This document shows, piece by piece, positions 40,706-50,187 of a stretch of 64,000 nt of DNA (position 1 is the stretch's first letter; each line of letters opens with the position of its first letter). The stretch lies in contig NZ_FMBW01000037.1 of assembly GCF_900091725.1 (NCBI RefSeq), forward strand, positions 1 to 64,000, written 5' to 3'. The notes under the pieces were generated by a model that saw only the letters and a program-made list of their open reading frames with translations, made no database searches and was not told where the DNA came from. Made by a program: the position numbers and the translations under genes. This DNA is from Streptomyces sp. DvalAA-43. GTDB taxonomy: Bacteria; Actinomycetota; Actinomycetes; Streptomycetales; Streptomycetaceae.

Positions 40706-41830
40706 TCAGCGGCGGTGCTGCGAGTCCGCCACCGTGACCTCGACGCGCTGGAACTCCTTGAGGTCGCTGTACCCCGTCGTCGCCATCGCCCGGCGCAGCG
40801 CCCCGAAGATGTTCATCGAACCGTCGGGGGTGTGCGAGGGACCGGTCAGGACCTCCTCGGTGGTACCGACCGAGCCCAGGTCCACCAGCTTGCCGCGCGG
40901 CACGTCCTCGTGGACGGCCTCCATGCCCCAGTGCCGGCCGCGACCGGGCGCGTCCGTCGCACGGGCCAGCGGGGAGCCCATCATCACGGCGTCGGCACCG
41001 CAGGCGATGGCCTTGGGCAGGTCGCCGGACCAGCCGACGCCGCCGTCCGCGATCACGTGCACGTACCGGCCGCCGGACTCGTCCATGTAGTCGCGGCGGG
41101 CGCCGGCCACATCGGCGACCGCGGTCGCCATCGGGACCTGGATGCCGAAGACGTTGCGCGTGGTGTGCGCGGCGCCGCCGCCGAAGCCGACGAGGACACC
41201 GGCCGCACCGGTACGCATCAGGTGCAGGGCGGCGGTGTACGTGGCACAGCCGCCGACGATCACCGGGACGTCCAGCTCGTAGATGAACTGCTTGAGGTTG
41301 AGCGGCTCGGCGGCGCCCGAGACGTGCTCGGCGGAGACCGTCGTACCGCGGATGACGAAGATGTCCACGCCCGCGTCGACCACGGCCTTGGAGAACTGGG
41401 CGGTGCGCTGCGGGGAGAGCGCGGCGGCGGTGACGACACCGGAGTCGCGCACCTCCTTGATGCGCTGCCCGATCAGCTCCTCCTGGATCGGGGCGGAGTA
41501 GATCTCCTGGAGGCGGCGGGTCGCCGACTCGACGGGCATCTCGGCGATCTCGTCGAGCAGCGGCTGCGGGTCGGCGTGCCGGGTCCACAGGCCTTCCAGG
41601 TTGAGGACGCCGAGGCCGCCGAGCTCACCGATGCGGATGGCGTGCTGCGGGGAGACCACGGAGTCCATGGGAGCGGCCAGGAACGGCAGCTCGAAACGGT
41701 AGGCGTCGATCTGCCAGGCGATCGAGACCTCCTTCGGGTCGCGGGTACGGCGGCTCGGAACGACGGCGATGTCGTCGAATGCGTACGCCCGGCGGCCGCG
41801 CTTGCCGCGCCCGATCTCGATCTCAGTCAC
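40706..41830 (-). CDS. guaB3: GuaB3 family IMP dehydrogenase-related protein
   Basis: A 374-residue IMPDH/GMP reductase barrel without the CBS (Bateman) insert: the opening FDDIAVVPSRRT and AAPMDSVVSP match IMPDH. At the active-site loop, where GuaB has GSICTTR, this protein has GAAHTTR, putting His222 where the nucleophile Cys belongs. It is therefore not a classical IMP dehydrogenase. It is the GuaB3 paralogue found beside guaB in actinobacteria and cyanobacteria; a GMP reductase-type role has been reported for cyanobacterial GuaB3, to my recollection. It is downstream of guaB on the same strand, separated by 105 bases and a terminator. Confidence 0.9.
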   Translation of the reverse strand: MTEIEIGRGKRGRRAYAFDDIAVVPSRRTRDPKEVSIAWQIDAYRFELPFLAAPMDSVVSPQHAIRIGELGGLGVLNLEGLWTRHADPQPLLDEIAEMPVESATRRLQEIYSAPIQEELIGQRIKEVRDSGVVTAAALSPQRTAQFSKAVVDAGVDIFVIRGTTVSAEHVSGAAEPLNLKQFIYELDVPVIVGGCATYTAALHLMRTGAAGVLVGFGGGAAHTTRNVFGIQVPMATAVADVAGARRDYMDESGGRYVHVIADGGVGWSGDLPKAIACGADAVMMGSPLARATDAPGRGRHWGMEAVHEDVPRGKLVDLGSVGTTEEVLTGPSHTPDGSMNIFGALRRAMATTGYSDLKEFQRVEVTVADSQHRR

Positions 41831-41886
41831 GATGGTGTGGCCTTTCCCTCTACGTCTGCGCTGTCCAGTATCCCCGACACACGGCT

Positions 41887-41920
41887 GAGGGGCGGTCCCG
41901 GGAACCCCGGACCGCCCCTC
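41887..41920 (-). terminator. Terminator downstream of guaB
   Basis: GAGGGGCGGTCC (41887-41898) pairs with GGACCGCCCCTC (41909-41920); the loop itself can add GGG/CCC pairs. It lies between guaB and guaB3 and implies at least partial separation of their transcripts. Confidence 0.7.
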
Positions 41921-41935
41921 GGCTGAGCCGTCGCG

Positions 41936-43480
<1,545 letters not shown>

Positions 43481-43527
43481 CTAACGGCCTCCGGGGGTGT
43501 CTCATTCCACGAGCAAGATCACCCAGA

Positions 43528-43551
43528 GGTTCTGTGGCTTCGTACAGAACC
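43528..43551. promoter_or_regulatory. Inverted repeat between guaB and the sigma factor gene
   Basis: GGTTCTGT (43528-43535), 8 bases, ACAGAACC (43544-43551). It lies upstream of guaB and just downstream of the sigma factor gene on the same strand; it may be an operator of guaB or part of a terminator. Confidence 0.4.
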
Positions 43552-43558
43552 GTCCGCA

Positions 43559-43576
43559 CGGACCCGGCCGGGTCCG
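43559..43576. terminator. 18-bp palindrome at the end of the sigma factor gene
   Basis: CGGACCCGGCCGGGTCCG begins directly after the sigma factor stop codon (43578-43580, minus strand). As RNA it would fold into a short hairpin. Confidence 0.5.
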
Positions 43577-43577
43577 T

Positions 43578-44243
43578 TCACTGCTCCGCGAGGGCTCTCA
43601 GCCTGCTCAGGGCGCGGTGCTGGGCGACCCTGACCGCACCCGGTGACATGCCCAGCATCTGTCCGGTCTCCTCGGCGGTCAGCCCGACGGCGACCCGGAG
43701 AACGAGCAGCTCACGCTGGTTGTCCGGGAGGTTGGCGAGGAGCTTCTTGGCCCAGGCGGCGTCGCTGCTGAGCAGGGCGCGTTCCTCGGGGCCGAGCGAA
43801 TCGTCCGGACGCTCGGGCATCTCGTCGGACGGCACGGCCGTCGATCCCGGATGCCGCATGGCGGCCCGCTGGAGATCGGCGACCTTGTGACCCGCGATGG
43901 CGAAGACGAAGGCCTCGAAGGGCCTGCCGGTGTCCTTGTAGCGTGGCAGCGCCATCAGCACCGCGACACAGACCTCCTGCGCCAGGTCCTCCACGAAGTG
44001 GCGGGCATCACCGGGCAGCCGGTTCAGCCGGGACCGGCAGTAGCGCAGTGCGAGGGGATGGACATGGGCCAGCAGATCGTGCGTGGCCTGCGCGTCGCCC
44101 TCGACGGCACGGTGCACCAGGGCACCGATCCCCGTCGTCTCGTCGTCGCGCATCGGACCATGGTGCCCCGGAGCCGCGTCATCCGTGCCGCCGCGTCCGT
44201 AGTTGTGCACCGAAGCGTTATGAGCGGGTGCGCCGGAAGTCAT
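43578..44243 (-). CDS. shbA: ECF sigma factor, SigD/ShbA-like
   Basis: A 221-residue ECF sigma factor. Region 2 (about 55-125) has [29 protein letters not shown] helices and [16 protein letters not shown]; region 4 (about 150-215) has [24 protein letters not shown] and [16 protein letters not shown]. No anti-sigma gene is adjacent. ATG at 44243 (MTSGAPAHN) is used, with GGAGG nine bases upstream; an inner ATG (MRDDET) lacks a site. Beside guaB, bldM and whiD this is the position of the conserved Streptomyces ECF factor that, from memory, drives hrdB in S. griseus (sigma-ShbA). The symbol is given on that synteny and is less sure than the family. Confidence 0.85.
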   Translation of the reverse strand: MTSGAPAHNASVHNYGRGGTDDAAPGHHGPMRDDETTGIGALVHRAVEGDAQATHDLLAHVHPLALRYCRSRLNRLPGDARHFVEDLAQEVCVAVLMALPRYKDTGRPFEAFVFAIAGHKVADLQRAAMRHPGSTAVPSDEMPERPDDSLGPEERALLSSDAAWAKKLLANLPDNQRELLVLRVAVGLTAEETGQMLGMSPGAVRVAQHRALSRLRALAEQ

Positions 44244-44450
44244 GTCCTGCGCCCTCCCCTTCCGCTCGACCGAATCGTTCCCGAGGAACTCCACGTATCA
44301 AGGATGCGGCATCGGCCGGGAAGCGTCACATACCGTCGGCGCGACGGGCTCCGCCGGTGGAGCGGAGCCCGTCCCGCGGACGTCGGTCACGTCACCCCGG
44401 CCGCCGGTGCGCGGACGGGGAATCGGTCGACTGCCGGCCACGGCCGACCC

Positions 44451-45062
44451 TCAGCGGACCAGGCCCCAGCGGAAGCCGAGCGCCACGGCGTGTGCCCGGT
44501 CCGAGGCGCCGAGCTTCTTGAACAGACGCCTGGCGTGCGTCTTCACCGTGTCCTCCGAGAGGAACAGCTCACGGCCGATCTCTGCGTTCGAGCGGCCGTG
44601 GCTCATTCCTTCGAGCACCTGGATCTCACGCGCGGTGAGCGTCGGCGCCGCACCCATCTCGGCCGACCGCAGCCGACGCGGGGCGAGCCGCCACGTCGGA
44701 TCGGCCAGCGCCTGGGTGACGGTGGCGCGCAGCTCCGCGCGGGAGGCGTCCTTGTGCAGATAGCCGCGGGCCCCGGCGGCGACCGCGAGCGCGACACCGT
44801 CCAGGTCCTCGGCGACGGTCAGCATGATGATCCTGGCGCCGGGGTCGGCGGAGAGCAGCCGCCGGACCGTCTCCACACCCCCGAGACCGGGCATGCGTAC
44901 GTCCATCAGAATCAGATCCGAACGGTCGGCGCCCCAGCGGCGGAGGACTTCCTCGCCGTTGGCCGCCGTCGTCACCCGCTCGACGCCGGGCACGGTCGCG
45001 ACCGCGCGACGAAGCGCTTCTCGGGCAAGCGGGGAGTCGTCGCAGACGAGGACGGATGTCAT
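44451..45062 (-). CDS. bldM: Developmental response regulator BldM
   Basis: 203 residues. The receiver domain (1-120) has the acidic pair DD8-9 and Asp54 (LILMDVRMPG); the LuxR-type HTH (about 140-200) has LTAREIQVLEGMSHGRSNAE and LSEDTVKTHARRLFKKL. Sequence and length match BldM of Streptomyces, an orphan, atypical regulator (no cognate kinase) acting as homodimer, or heterodimer with WhiI, for aerial hyphae and spore genes. The ATG has GGAGG six bases upstream. Its promoter (45186-45213) matches the BldN sigma factor pattern. whiD follows divergently and the ECF sigma gene lies just downstream. Confidence 0.97.
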   Translation of the reverse strand: MTSVLVCDDSPLAREALRRAVATVPGVERVTTAANGEEVLRRWGADRSDLILMDVRMPGLGGVETVRRLLSADPGARIIMLTVAEDLDGVALAVAAGARGYLHKDASRAELRATVTQALADPTWRLAPRRLRSAEMGAAPTLTAREIQVLEGMSHGRSNAEIGRELFLSEDTVKTHARRLFKKLGASDRAHAVALGFRWGLVR

Positions 45063-45126
45063 GACCGTCCTCCGAAGCCGATGCGCGTCACCTTGAGCCT
45101 CCAGGCTGTTACATGTCGTCACCTGT

Positions 45127-45175
45127 GCGGTTGACACTCTCGGACACCTGCCCGATCGCTTTTTTCGTCAACCGC
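45127..45175. promoter_or_regulatory. Perfect 9-bp inverted repeat in the bldM leader
   Basis: GCGGTTGAC (45127-45135) and GTCAACCGC (45167-45175), 31 bases apart. On the minus strand each arm contains a TTGAC, so it could be a second promoter -35, a regulator site pair, or an RNA stem. Confidence 0.45.
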
Positions 45176-45185
45176 TTCCGCCCTC

Positions 45186-45213
45186 TCAACGATGGTCACT
45201 CGAAAGAGTTACG
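45186..45213 (-). promoter_or_regulatory. bldM: bldM promoter, BldN sigma factor type
   Basis: On the minus strand CGTAAC (45213-45208), 16-base spacer, CGTTGA (45191-45186). This agrees with my recollection of the bldM p1 promoter recognised by sigma-BldN in S. coelicolor. The predicted leader is about 115 bases. Confidence 0.7.
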
Positions 45214-45378
45214 GGTCGGACAAGCGGGTTCGGCACTCTACGTGAGGGGGCGTGCACGGAGAAGAACGGCGCGGATCATCCAATCCTCAACCGAAACTTC
45301 GTATGAAGGTATGCCCCATTTAGCGGGTTTTCTTCCCTTTTGCTGGTGTCTGTGGATAGATTCGCAATCAGTCATATT

Positions 45379-45403
45379 TACATCTGCTTACACCGTAGAT
45401 GTA
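45379..45403. promoter_or_regulatory. whiD: Inverted repeat upstream of whiD
   Basis: TACATC (45379-45384) and GATGTA (45398-45403), 13 bases between. Candidate binding site for a developmental regulator. Confidence 0.35.
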
Positions 45404-45474
45404 CGGTCGTGGGCACGGTCGATGACGGACGACAACGACGTTTCCGACTCAGCATGGTTTCGAGGGGACAAGCA

Positions 45475-45807
45475 ATGGCAGATTTCTCCCGCCTTCCCGG
45501 ACCCAACGCCGATCTGTGGGACTGGCAGCTGCTGGCGGCCTGCCGCGGGGTGGACAGCTCGCTGTTCTTCCACCCGGAGGGTGAGCGCGGGGCGGCCCGG
45601 AGCGCCCGCGAGAACTCGGCGAAAGAGGTCTGTATGCGATGCCCGGTGCGCGCCGAGTGCGCGGCGCACGCCCTGGCGGTGCGAGAGCCCTACGGAGTGT
45701 GGGGCGGACTGACCGAGGACGAGCGCGAAGAACTCATGGGACGGGCCCGCAGCCGGCTGATCGCGGCGGCACCCTCGGGCGTTCCGTCCCCGTCGGGGCA
45801 CGGCTGA
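45475..45807 (+). CDS. whiD: WhiB-like iron-sulfur protein WhiD
   Basis: 110 residues. The four cluster-binding cysteines are Cys23, Cys53, Cys56 and Cys62 (C-x29-C-x2-C-x5-C), followed by the turn motif GVWGGLTEDER and a basic C-terminus with RSRLIAAA. This matches WhiD of S. coelicolor, which binds a [4Fe-4S] cluster that reacts with NO and oxygen and is needed for late spore maturation; Wbl proteins act by binding region 4 of the principal sigma factor. The ATG at 45475 has GAGGGG seven bases away; the longer open frame upstream lacks a site. It is divergent from bldM. Confidence 0.96.
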   Translation: MADFSRLPGPNADLWDWQLLAACRGVDSSLFFHPEGERGAARSARENSAKEVCMRCPVRAECAAHALAVREPYGVWGGLTEDEREELMGRARSRLIAAAPSGVPSPSGHG

Positions 45808-45897
45808 ACCGGCCTCGCCCCGTACCGCAATAGAGAAACGTTTCCGCACCTCACCCGGCCACCGGTCACGGCGAGGGCCGGGTCGTCGGCGGGCCGC

Positions 45898-46788
45898 TCA
45901 GCGGGCGGCCGCCAGGGACAGCCGGTCCAGGGTGGCCGCCACCGCCGGGACCTGGGCCAGGTCGGGCAGGGTCAGGGCGACGATCTCGCGCTCGATGGCA
46001 GGTTCCACCGTCACGGTGCGCGCCCCCTTCGGGCGCACCGACTCGATCGCCAGCTCCGGCAGCACGGCCACCCCGAGTCCGGCGCCTACCAGGCCGACCA
46101 CCGCCGGGTAGTCGTCGGTGGCGAAGTCGATCCGGGGGGTGAAGCCCGACTCCTCGCAGACCTCCACGAGCTGGCGGCGGCAGCGCGGGCAGCCCGCGAT
46201 CCACGACTCCCCGGCCAGGTCGGCGATGCCCACGGCGGCCGAGCCCGACAGCCGGTGCCCCTCGGGGACCAGGCCGATCAGCCGGTCGGTGAGCAGCGGC
46301 CGTACGACCAGGTCGTCCCATTCGGTGCCGGAGGCGCCGTAGCGGAACGCCAGCGCGATGTCGCAGTCGCCCTCCCGCAGCATCTCGACCGAGCGCGGCG
46401 GCTCGGCCTCCACCAGCGAGACCCGGGTGCCGGGGTGGGCCTCGCGCAGTGCGGCGAGGGCGCCGGGGACCAGGGTGGAGCTGCCGCTGGGGAACGAGAC
46501 GAGCCGGACCCGGCCGGCCCGCAGCCCGGCGATCGCGGCGACCTCCTCCTCGGCGGCGGTGAGCCCGGCGAGGATGCCGGAGGCGTGCCGGACGAGGGCC
46601 TGGCCCGCCTGGGTGAGGCGCATCTCGCGCCCCGTACGGATCAGCAGCGTGGTGCCCGCGGAGGCCTCCAGGGCCTTCATCTGCTGGCTGACCGCGGGCT
46701 GGGTGCAGCCCAGTTCGCGAGCGGCGGCGGAGAACGAGCCGGTGGTGGCCACGGCGCGCAGGACACGGAGATGACGGGCTTCGATCAC
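45898..46788 (-). CDS. LysR family transcriptional regulator
   Basis: 296 residues. The N-terminal winged HTH is typical (HLRVLRAVATTGSFSAAARELGCTQPAVSQQMKALE, read from about residue 6, the last part being the recognition helix), with a type 2 periplasmic-binding effector domain (about 90-290). GTG at 46788 has no Shine-Dalgarno, but TATGGT (-10) ends seven bases upstream, so the mRNA is probably leaderless. It is divergent from the MOSC gene 80 bases away, which LysR logic would make a target. The effector is unknown. Confidence 0.9.
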   Translation of the reverse strand: MIEARHLRVLRAVATTGSFSAAARELGCTQPAVSQQMKALEASAGTTLLIRTGREMRLTQAGQALVRHASGILAGLTAAEEEVAAIAGLRAGRVRLVSFPSGSSTLVPGALAALREAHPGTRVSLVEAEPPRSVEMLREGDCDIALAFRYGASGTEWDDLVVRPLLTDRLIGLVPEGHRLSGSAAVGIADLAGESWIAGCPRCRRQLVEVCEESGFTPRIDFATDDYPAVVGLVGAGLGVAVLPELAIESVRPKGARTVTVEPAIEREIVALTLPDLAQVPAVAATLDRLSLAAAR

Positions 46789-46794
46789 CCTTCA

Positions 46795-46862
46795 ACCATA
46801 AGCGAGTCTTGGAGCACCTGCGCGTTATTGCCGCACATCTTTGGGGGTGAAGTGGTTAGCGT
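46795..46862. promoter_or_regulatory. Divergent leaderless promoters of LysR and MOSC genes
   Basis: On the minus strand the -10 TATGGT (46800-46795) and on the plus strand the -10 TAGCGT (46857-46862) each end six bases before their start codons, placing both transcription starts on the first base of the ORF. Between them ATAAGCG (46798-46804) and CGCGTTAT (46821-46828) form an imperfect inverted repeat that could be the LysR site. Confidence 0.45.
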
Positions 46863-46868
46863 CTCCGT

Positions 46869-47570
46869 ATGACCTCCATGGAACCGACCGAGCCGATGCG
46901 GCTGCTGACCGTGAACGCGGGACGACCGGAGTCCGTCGGCCACACCGACGCCCCCGGGGGCCTGACCGGCATCGACAAGCGGCCCGTCGAGGGCCCCGTA
47001 CGCGTCAGCGACCCCGGGCCCAAGGGCACCGGCGGCAGCGGGCTGGCCGGGGACGCGGTGTGCGACCTGCGCCATCACGGCGGCTCCGACCAGGCGGTGT
47101 ACGCCTTCGCGCGCGAGGAACTCGACCGGTGGGAGCGGGAGCTCGGCCGCTCGCTGGCCAATGGCGTGTTCGGCGAGAACCTGACGACCCGTGGGCTCGA
47201 CGTGAGCGGTGCCAGGATCGGCGAGCGCTGGCGGATCGGCCCCGATCTGGTGCTGGAGGTGACGTCGGGCCGGATTCCGTGCCGTACGTTCGCCGGTCAC
47301 CTCGGCGAGCGGGGCTGGGTCAGGCGGTTCACGCGGGCGGCGGCTCCCGGTGCCTACCTGCGGGTGATCGAGCCGGGTGAGATCCGGGCCGGCGACCAGG
47401 TCGAGATCGTGCACCGCCCGGACCACGACGTCACCGTGGTGACGGAGTTCCTGGCCTCGACGACGCGCCGCGACCTGCTGCCGGAACTGCTCGCGGCCGG
47501 GGAGGCGCTGCATCCGGAGGCGCTGCGTGCGGCTCTGAAGTACGTCGGGAAGTCGGCGGCGGACAACTGA
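46869..47570 (+). CDS. MOSC domain-containing protein (YiiM-like)
   Basis: 233 residues. The MOSC beta-barrel core is visible from MRLLTVNAG through DLRHHGGSDQAVYAFAREEL (the family's HGG-D-QAV signature, about 75-95) and FGENLTTRGLDV to the conserved cysteine in SGRIPCRTFAGHL (about 137). A short YiiM-type C-terminal helical region (EFLASTTRRDLLPELLAAG) follows. MOSC domains bind molybdenum cofactor or reduce N-hydroxylated compounds; the YiiM branch acts on 6-hydroxylaminopurine-like substrates. The transcript appears leaderless. Confidence 0.9.
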   Translation: MTSMEPTEPMRLLTVNAGRPESVGHTDAPGGLTGIDKRPVEGPVRVSDPGPKGTGGSGLAGDAVCDLRHHGGSDQAVYAFAREELDRWERELGRSLANGVFGENLTTRGLDVSGARIGERWRIGPDLVLEVTSGRIPCRTFAGHLGERGWVRRFTRAAAPGAYLRVIEPGEIRAGDQVEIVHRPDHDVTVVTEFLASTTRRDLLPELLAAGEALHPEALRAALKYVGKSAADN

Positions 47571-47593
47571 TCGCCGCGTGCCGGTCAGGCACT

Positions 47594-47599
47594 AACGTG
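47594..47599 (+). promoter_or_regulatory. -10 element of a leaderless SDR gene
   Basis: TAACGT ends six bases before the ATG at 47606; no Shine-Dalgarno is present. No clear -35. Confidence 0.4.
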
Positions 47600-47605
47600 C
47601 CGCGT

Positions 47606-48379
47606 ATGACGACTGCACTGATTACGGGCGCGACCGCGGGGATCGGTGCCGCCTTCGCGCGGCGGCTCGCGGCCGACGGGCACAACCTGGTGCTGGTGGC
47701 GCGCGACACCGAGCGGCTGCGCGAGCAGGCGACGGAGCTGCACGACCGGCACGGCATCGAGGCCGAGGTGCTGCGGGCCGATCTCTCCGAGGACGAGGGG
47801 ATCGCCGCGGTCGAGGACCGGTTGACGGACCGTCGGCATCCGGTCGACCTACTGGTCAACAACGCCGGGTTCGGCAACAAGGGCCACTATCTGGACGTGC
47901 CCATGGCCGATGAACTGAAGATGCTGAAGGTGCACTGCGAAGCGGTGCTGCGGCTGACCTCGGCGGCCGCGGCCGGGATGCGGGAGCGCGGCCGGGGCGG
48001 CGTGGTCAACGTGGCATCGGTGGCCGCCTTCGTGCCGCGCGGTACGTACGGCGCGTCCAAGGCGTGGGTGGTGCAGTTCACCCAGGGCGCGGCGAAGGAC
48101 CTGGCCGGTTCGGGGGTGCGGCTGATGGCGCTGTGCCCGGGGTTCGTACGGACGGAGTTCCATCAGCGGGCCGGGATGGGGACGGGCAACATCCCGGGCT
48201 GGATGTGGCTCGACGCGGACAAGCTGGTGGAGGCGGCCCTCGCGGACCTGGCACGCGGGAAGTCGGTCTCCGTCCCGGACCCGCGGTACAAGGCGCTGAT
48301 GGGGCTCGTGAAGGTGACGCCGCGCGGCCTGCTCGGAGGGGTCACCTCCAAGACAGGCCGCAAGTACGGTCCCCAGTGA
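47606..48379 (+). CDS. Short-chain dehydrogenase/reductase
   Basis: 257 residues of classical SDR type. The NADPH-binding motif TGATAGIG is at about 6-13 with basic residues after strand 2 (ARDTERL), NNAGFGNKG follows at about 82, the catalytic Ser is in VVNVASVAAF, and the Tyr/Lys pair is in YGASKAW (about 150-156). It resembles the DltE/YqjQ-like branch of uncertain substrate. The start is ATG at 47606 rather than the in-frame GTG at 47597, which lies inside the predicted promoter. It follows the MOSC gene by about 35 bases but probably has its own promoter. Confidence 0.9.
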   Translation: MTTALITGATAGIGAAFARRLAADGHNLVLVARDTERLREQATELHDRHGIEAEVLRADLSEDEGIAAVEDRLTDRRHPVDLLVNNAGFGNKGHYLDVPMADELKMLKVHCEAVLRLTSAAAAGMRERGRGGVVNVASVAAFVPRGTYGASKAWVVQFTQGAAKDLAGSGVRLMALCPGFVRTEFHQRAGMGTGNIPGWMWLDADKLVEAALADLARGKSVSVPDPRYKALMGLVKVTPRGLLGGVTSKTGRKYGPQ

Positions 48380-48387
48380 GCGGTCGG

Positions 48388-49917
48388 TTACCGCACCCCG
48401 CGGCCCGCGTAGGCGCCGATGTTGGGGACGCCGGGCCTGAGCCGGTTGCCGAAGTAGTCCTTGCCGCCGTTGTTCTCGATGACGGCTCCGGCGGCGAGGG
48501 CGGGCGAGCCGGCGCCGAGCCGGAAGTCGGCCCGGAGCTTCGGGTCGGCCGTGATGCCGCCGGGGTTCGGACGGGTCATGTCGATGCCGTAGAAGGCGTT
48601 GTGGTCGAAGGAGAGCCCGGGGGTCGGGTTCTTGAAGGCGTACCCGCCGGTGCCCTCGCTCACGAACACGTTGTTGCGGATGGCCAGTTCGTGCTGGGTG
48701 GTGGCGGGGCTGCCGGCGTCGTCCTGGACGAGATAGCCGGGGATCTGCTCCTTGTTGTGGAAGGTGTTGTTGTAGATCTCGGTGCCCAGGATCGGGCCCC
48801 AGCAGTTCTGGACGAGGCGGGCGCCGTCGTCGCTGCTGACGTTGTAGCGGGCGACCGTGCCGATGGTCTTGGCGCCGCTGTACGGGCAGATCAGCAGGAA
48901 GCCACCCTTGTTGTCGTGGCTGTAGTTGTACTGGAAGACGGTGTTCCGCGAGGCGCCGTCGGCGTCGAAGGACATCCCGTCGTGGGTGTTGCCGCCGCCC
49001 GAGACCTCGTTGTACTCGACGGTGGTGTCATCGGTGTTGAAGGTCCAGATGCCCGCGTTGGCGGAGGGCGAACGGAGCTGGAAGCCGTCGACCCGGTTGT
49101 GGTCGACGCGGGCGCCGCTGGTGGTGTCGAGCTTCATGCCGTCGCCGGCCAGGGACTTCAGCGTGTTGTGGTGGATCCGGACCCCGGTGCTGGGCGTCCA
49201 CTCCCCCGGGTACACGTTCGGGTCCTGCTGATCGCCGACCAGATCGCGCTTGGAGAAGGTCGACTTGAAGTAGATGCCCTCGCGGTCGACGTCCTCGATG
49301 CGGTTGTCGCCGATGTCCAGACCGTCGTACCAGCTGGCCTTCGCCGTGCCCTCGACGGCGATGTGGATCGCACTGGAACCGGAGACCGTCTTGTAGTCTC
49401 CGCCGCGCACATCGTGGATGTAGAGGCCGGAGATGTCGAAGCCGCGGGCGACGCCGTAGTCGGTGAGGCGGAGCCGGACGCCGTTGCGCTCGCTGCCGGG
49501 GTTGTCGGCGTTGGTGATCTCCAGCGCCTTGAGGTGCACGTACTGGGTGTTGGCGAGCAGGACGACATCGTGGGCGCCCGCGCCGTCGAGCCTGGCGCGG
49601 GCCGGGCCGTTGCCGTAGTCGGCGATGGTGAACGGGGCGCGGGCGGAGCCGGTGCCGGTGGGGGCGAGGGTGCCGGTGCAGGTGGCGCCGCGCTTGAAGA
49701 GGAGCCGGTCGCCGGGGCCGTAGGTGTGCGCGTTGGCCTCGGCGAGCGAGGTCCAGGGGTGTCGCTTGCTGCCGGTGGCTCCGGCCGGGTCCGCGGCGCA
49801 GTCGACGTGGAAGGTGCGGCCCGCGGGTGCGGCCTGCGCGGCGCTCTGGCCTGCGACGGTCAGGCCGCCTGCGGCGGTCAGGGCCGCGAGCGCAGCGGCG
49901 GTGAGGCGATGTCTCAC
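48388..49917 (-). CDS. Secreted right-handed parallel beta-helix protein, probable polysaccharide-active enzyme
   Basis: 509 residues. The signal peptide is about 1-32, cleaved near AQA-AP. Then there is a repetitive beta-helix (about 60-480) with Asn ladders: NGVRLRLTDYGVARGFDISG, GVRIHHNTLKSL, DHNRVDGF, TVEYNEVSGG, TVFQYNYSHDNKGG, IRNNVFV and DHNAFYG. Such folds belong to polysaccharide lyases and pectinase-like glycosidases; the catalytic residues cannot be fixed without alignment. It ends by GNRLRPGVPNIGAYA, common in these enzymes. GTG start with GGAGG four bases upstream. Its promoter (49991-50019) is overlapped by a TGATCGAA operator copy shared with the neighbouring regulator and transporter, so it probably supplies their substrate. 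Confidence 0.87.
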   Translation of the reverse strand: MRHRLTAAALAALTAAGGLTVAGQSAAQAAPAGRTFHVDCAADPAGATGSKRHPWTSLAEANAHTYGPGDRLLFKRGATCTGTLAPTGTGSARAPFTIADYGNGPARARLDGAGAHDVVLLANTQYVHLKALEITNADNPGSERNGVRLRLTDYGVARGFDISGLYIHDVRGGDYKTVSGSSAIHIAVEGTAKASWYDGLDIGDNRIEDVDREGIYFKSTFSKRDLVGDQQDPNVYPGEWTPSTGVRIHHNTLKSLAGDGMKLDTTSGARVDHNRVDGFQLRSPSANAGIWTFNTDDTTVEYNEVSGGGNTHDGMSFDADGASRNTVFQYNYSHDNKGGFLLICPYSGAKTIGTVARYNVSSDDGARLVQNCWGPILGTEIYNNTFHNKEQIPGYLVQDDAGSPATTQHELAIRNNVFVSEGTGGYAFKNPTPGLSFDHNAFYGIDMTRPNPGGITADPKLRADFRLGAGSPALAAGAVIENNGGKDYFGNRLRPGVPNIGAYAGRGVR

Positions 49918-49990
49918 AATTCCTCCGTACGAACGGTCAAGGTCGGGACGAACAGTCGGTGGCGGAGCGGGGCGAGTCCGCATCGCCGGA

Positions 49991-50019
49991 ATCCTGGACT
50001 CGGATTGATCGAACGTCAA
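49991..50019 (-). promoter_or_regulatory. Promoter of the beta-helix gene with operator copy in the spacer
   Basis: Minus strand: -35 TTGACG (50019-50014), 17-base spacer, -10 CAGGAT (49996-49991). The spacer begins with TTCGATCA (50013-50006), an operator copy, so a bound repressor would block polymerase. Confidence 0.6.
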
Positions 50020-50034
50020 TGGATTGCGTTTGAA

Positions 50035-50060
50035 TGATCGAAACTCCCATCGTTCGATCA
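50035..50060. promoter_or_regulatory. Perfect operator: TGATCGAA-N10-TTCGATCA
   Basis: TGATCGAA (50035-50042) and TTCGATCA (50053-50060) form an exact 8-10-8 inverted repeat. A third copy, TGATCGAA, is at 50006-50013. A -10 like TAGGGT (50069-50074) for the regulator gene follows at once, so autoregulation is likely. Confidence 0.7.
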
Positions 50061-50187
50061 CGTTGGTCTAGGGTTCTTTGTTTGGATCGGCCCGGCCCGG
50101 TCCGAGCGAAGGACCCCGGGGTCGGACGACGGCCCCGGCACCGGCCGGACCGCGGGCCGGGTCACACACTGCGAGGGGACTGCCGCC

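Larger units (their letters stand above)
45063..45474. other. Divergent bldM-whiD regulatory region
   Basis: 412 bases without a gene. It holds the bldM promoter (45186-45213), a perfect 9-bp inverted repeat (45127-45135/45167-45175) in the bldM leader, and an inverted repeat TACATC/GATGTA (45379-45403) about 70 bases before whiD. The part 45290-45400 is markedly AT-rich for this genome, as expected for the several whiD promoters, which I could not place exactly. Confidence 0.8.
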
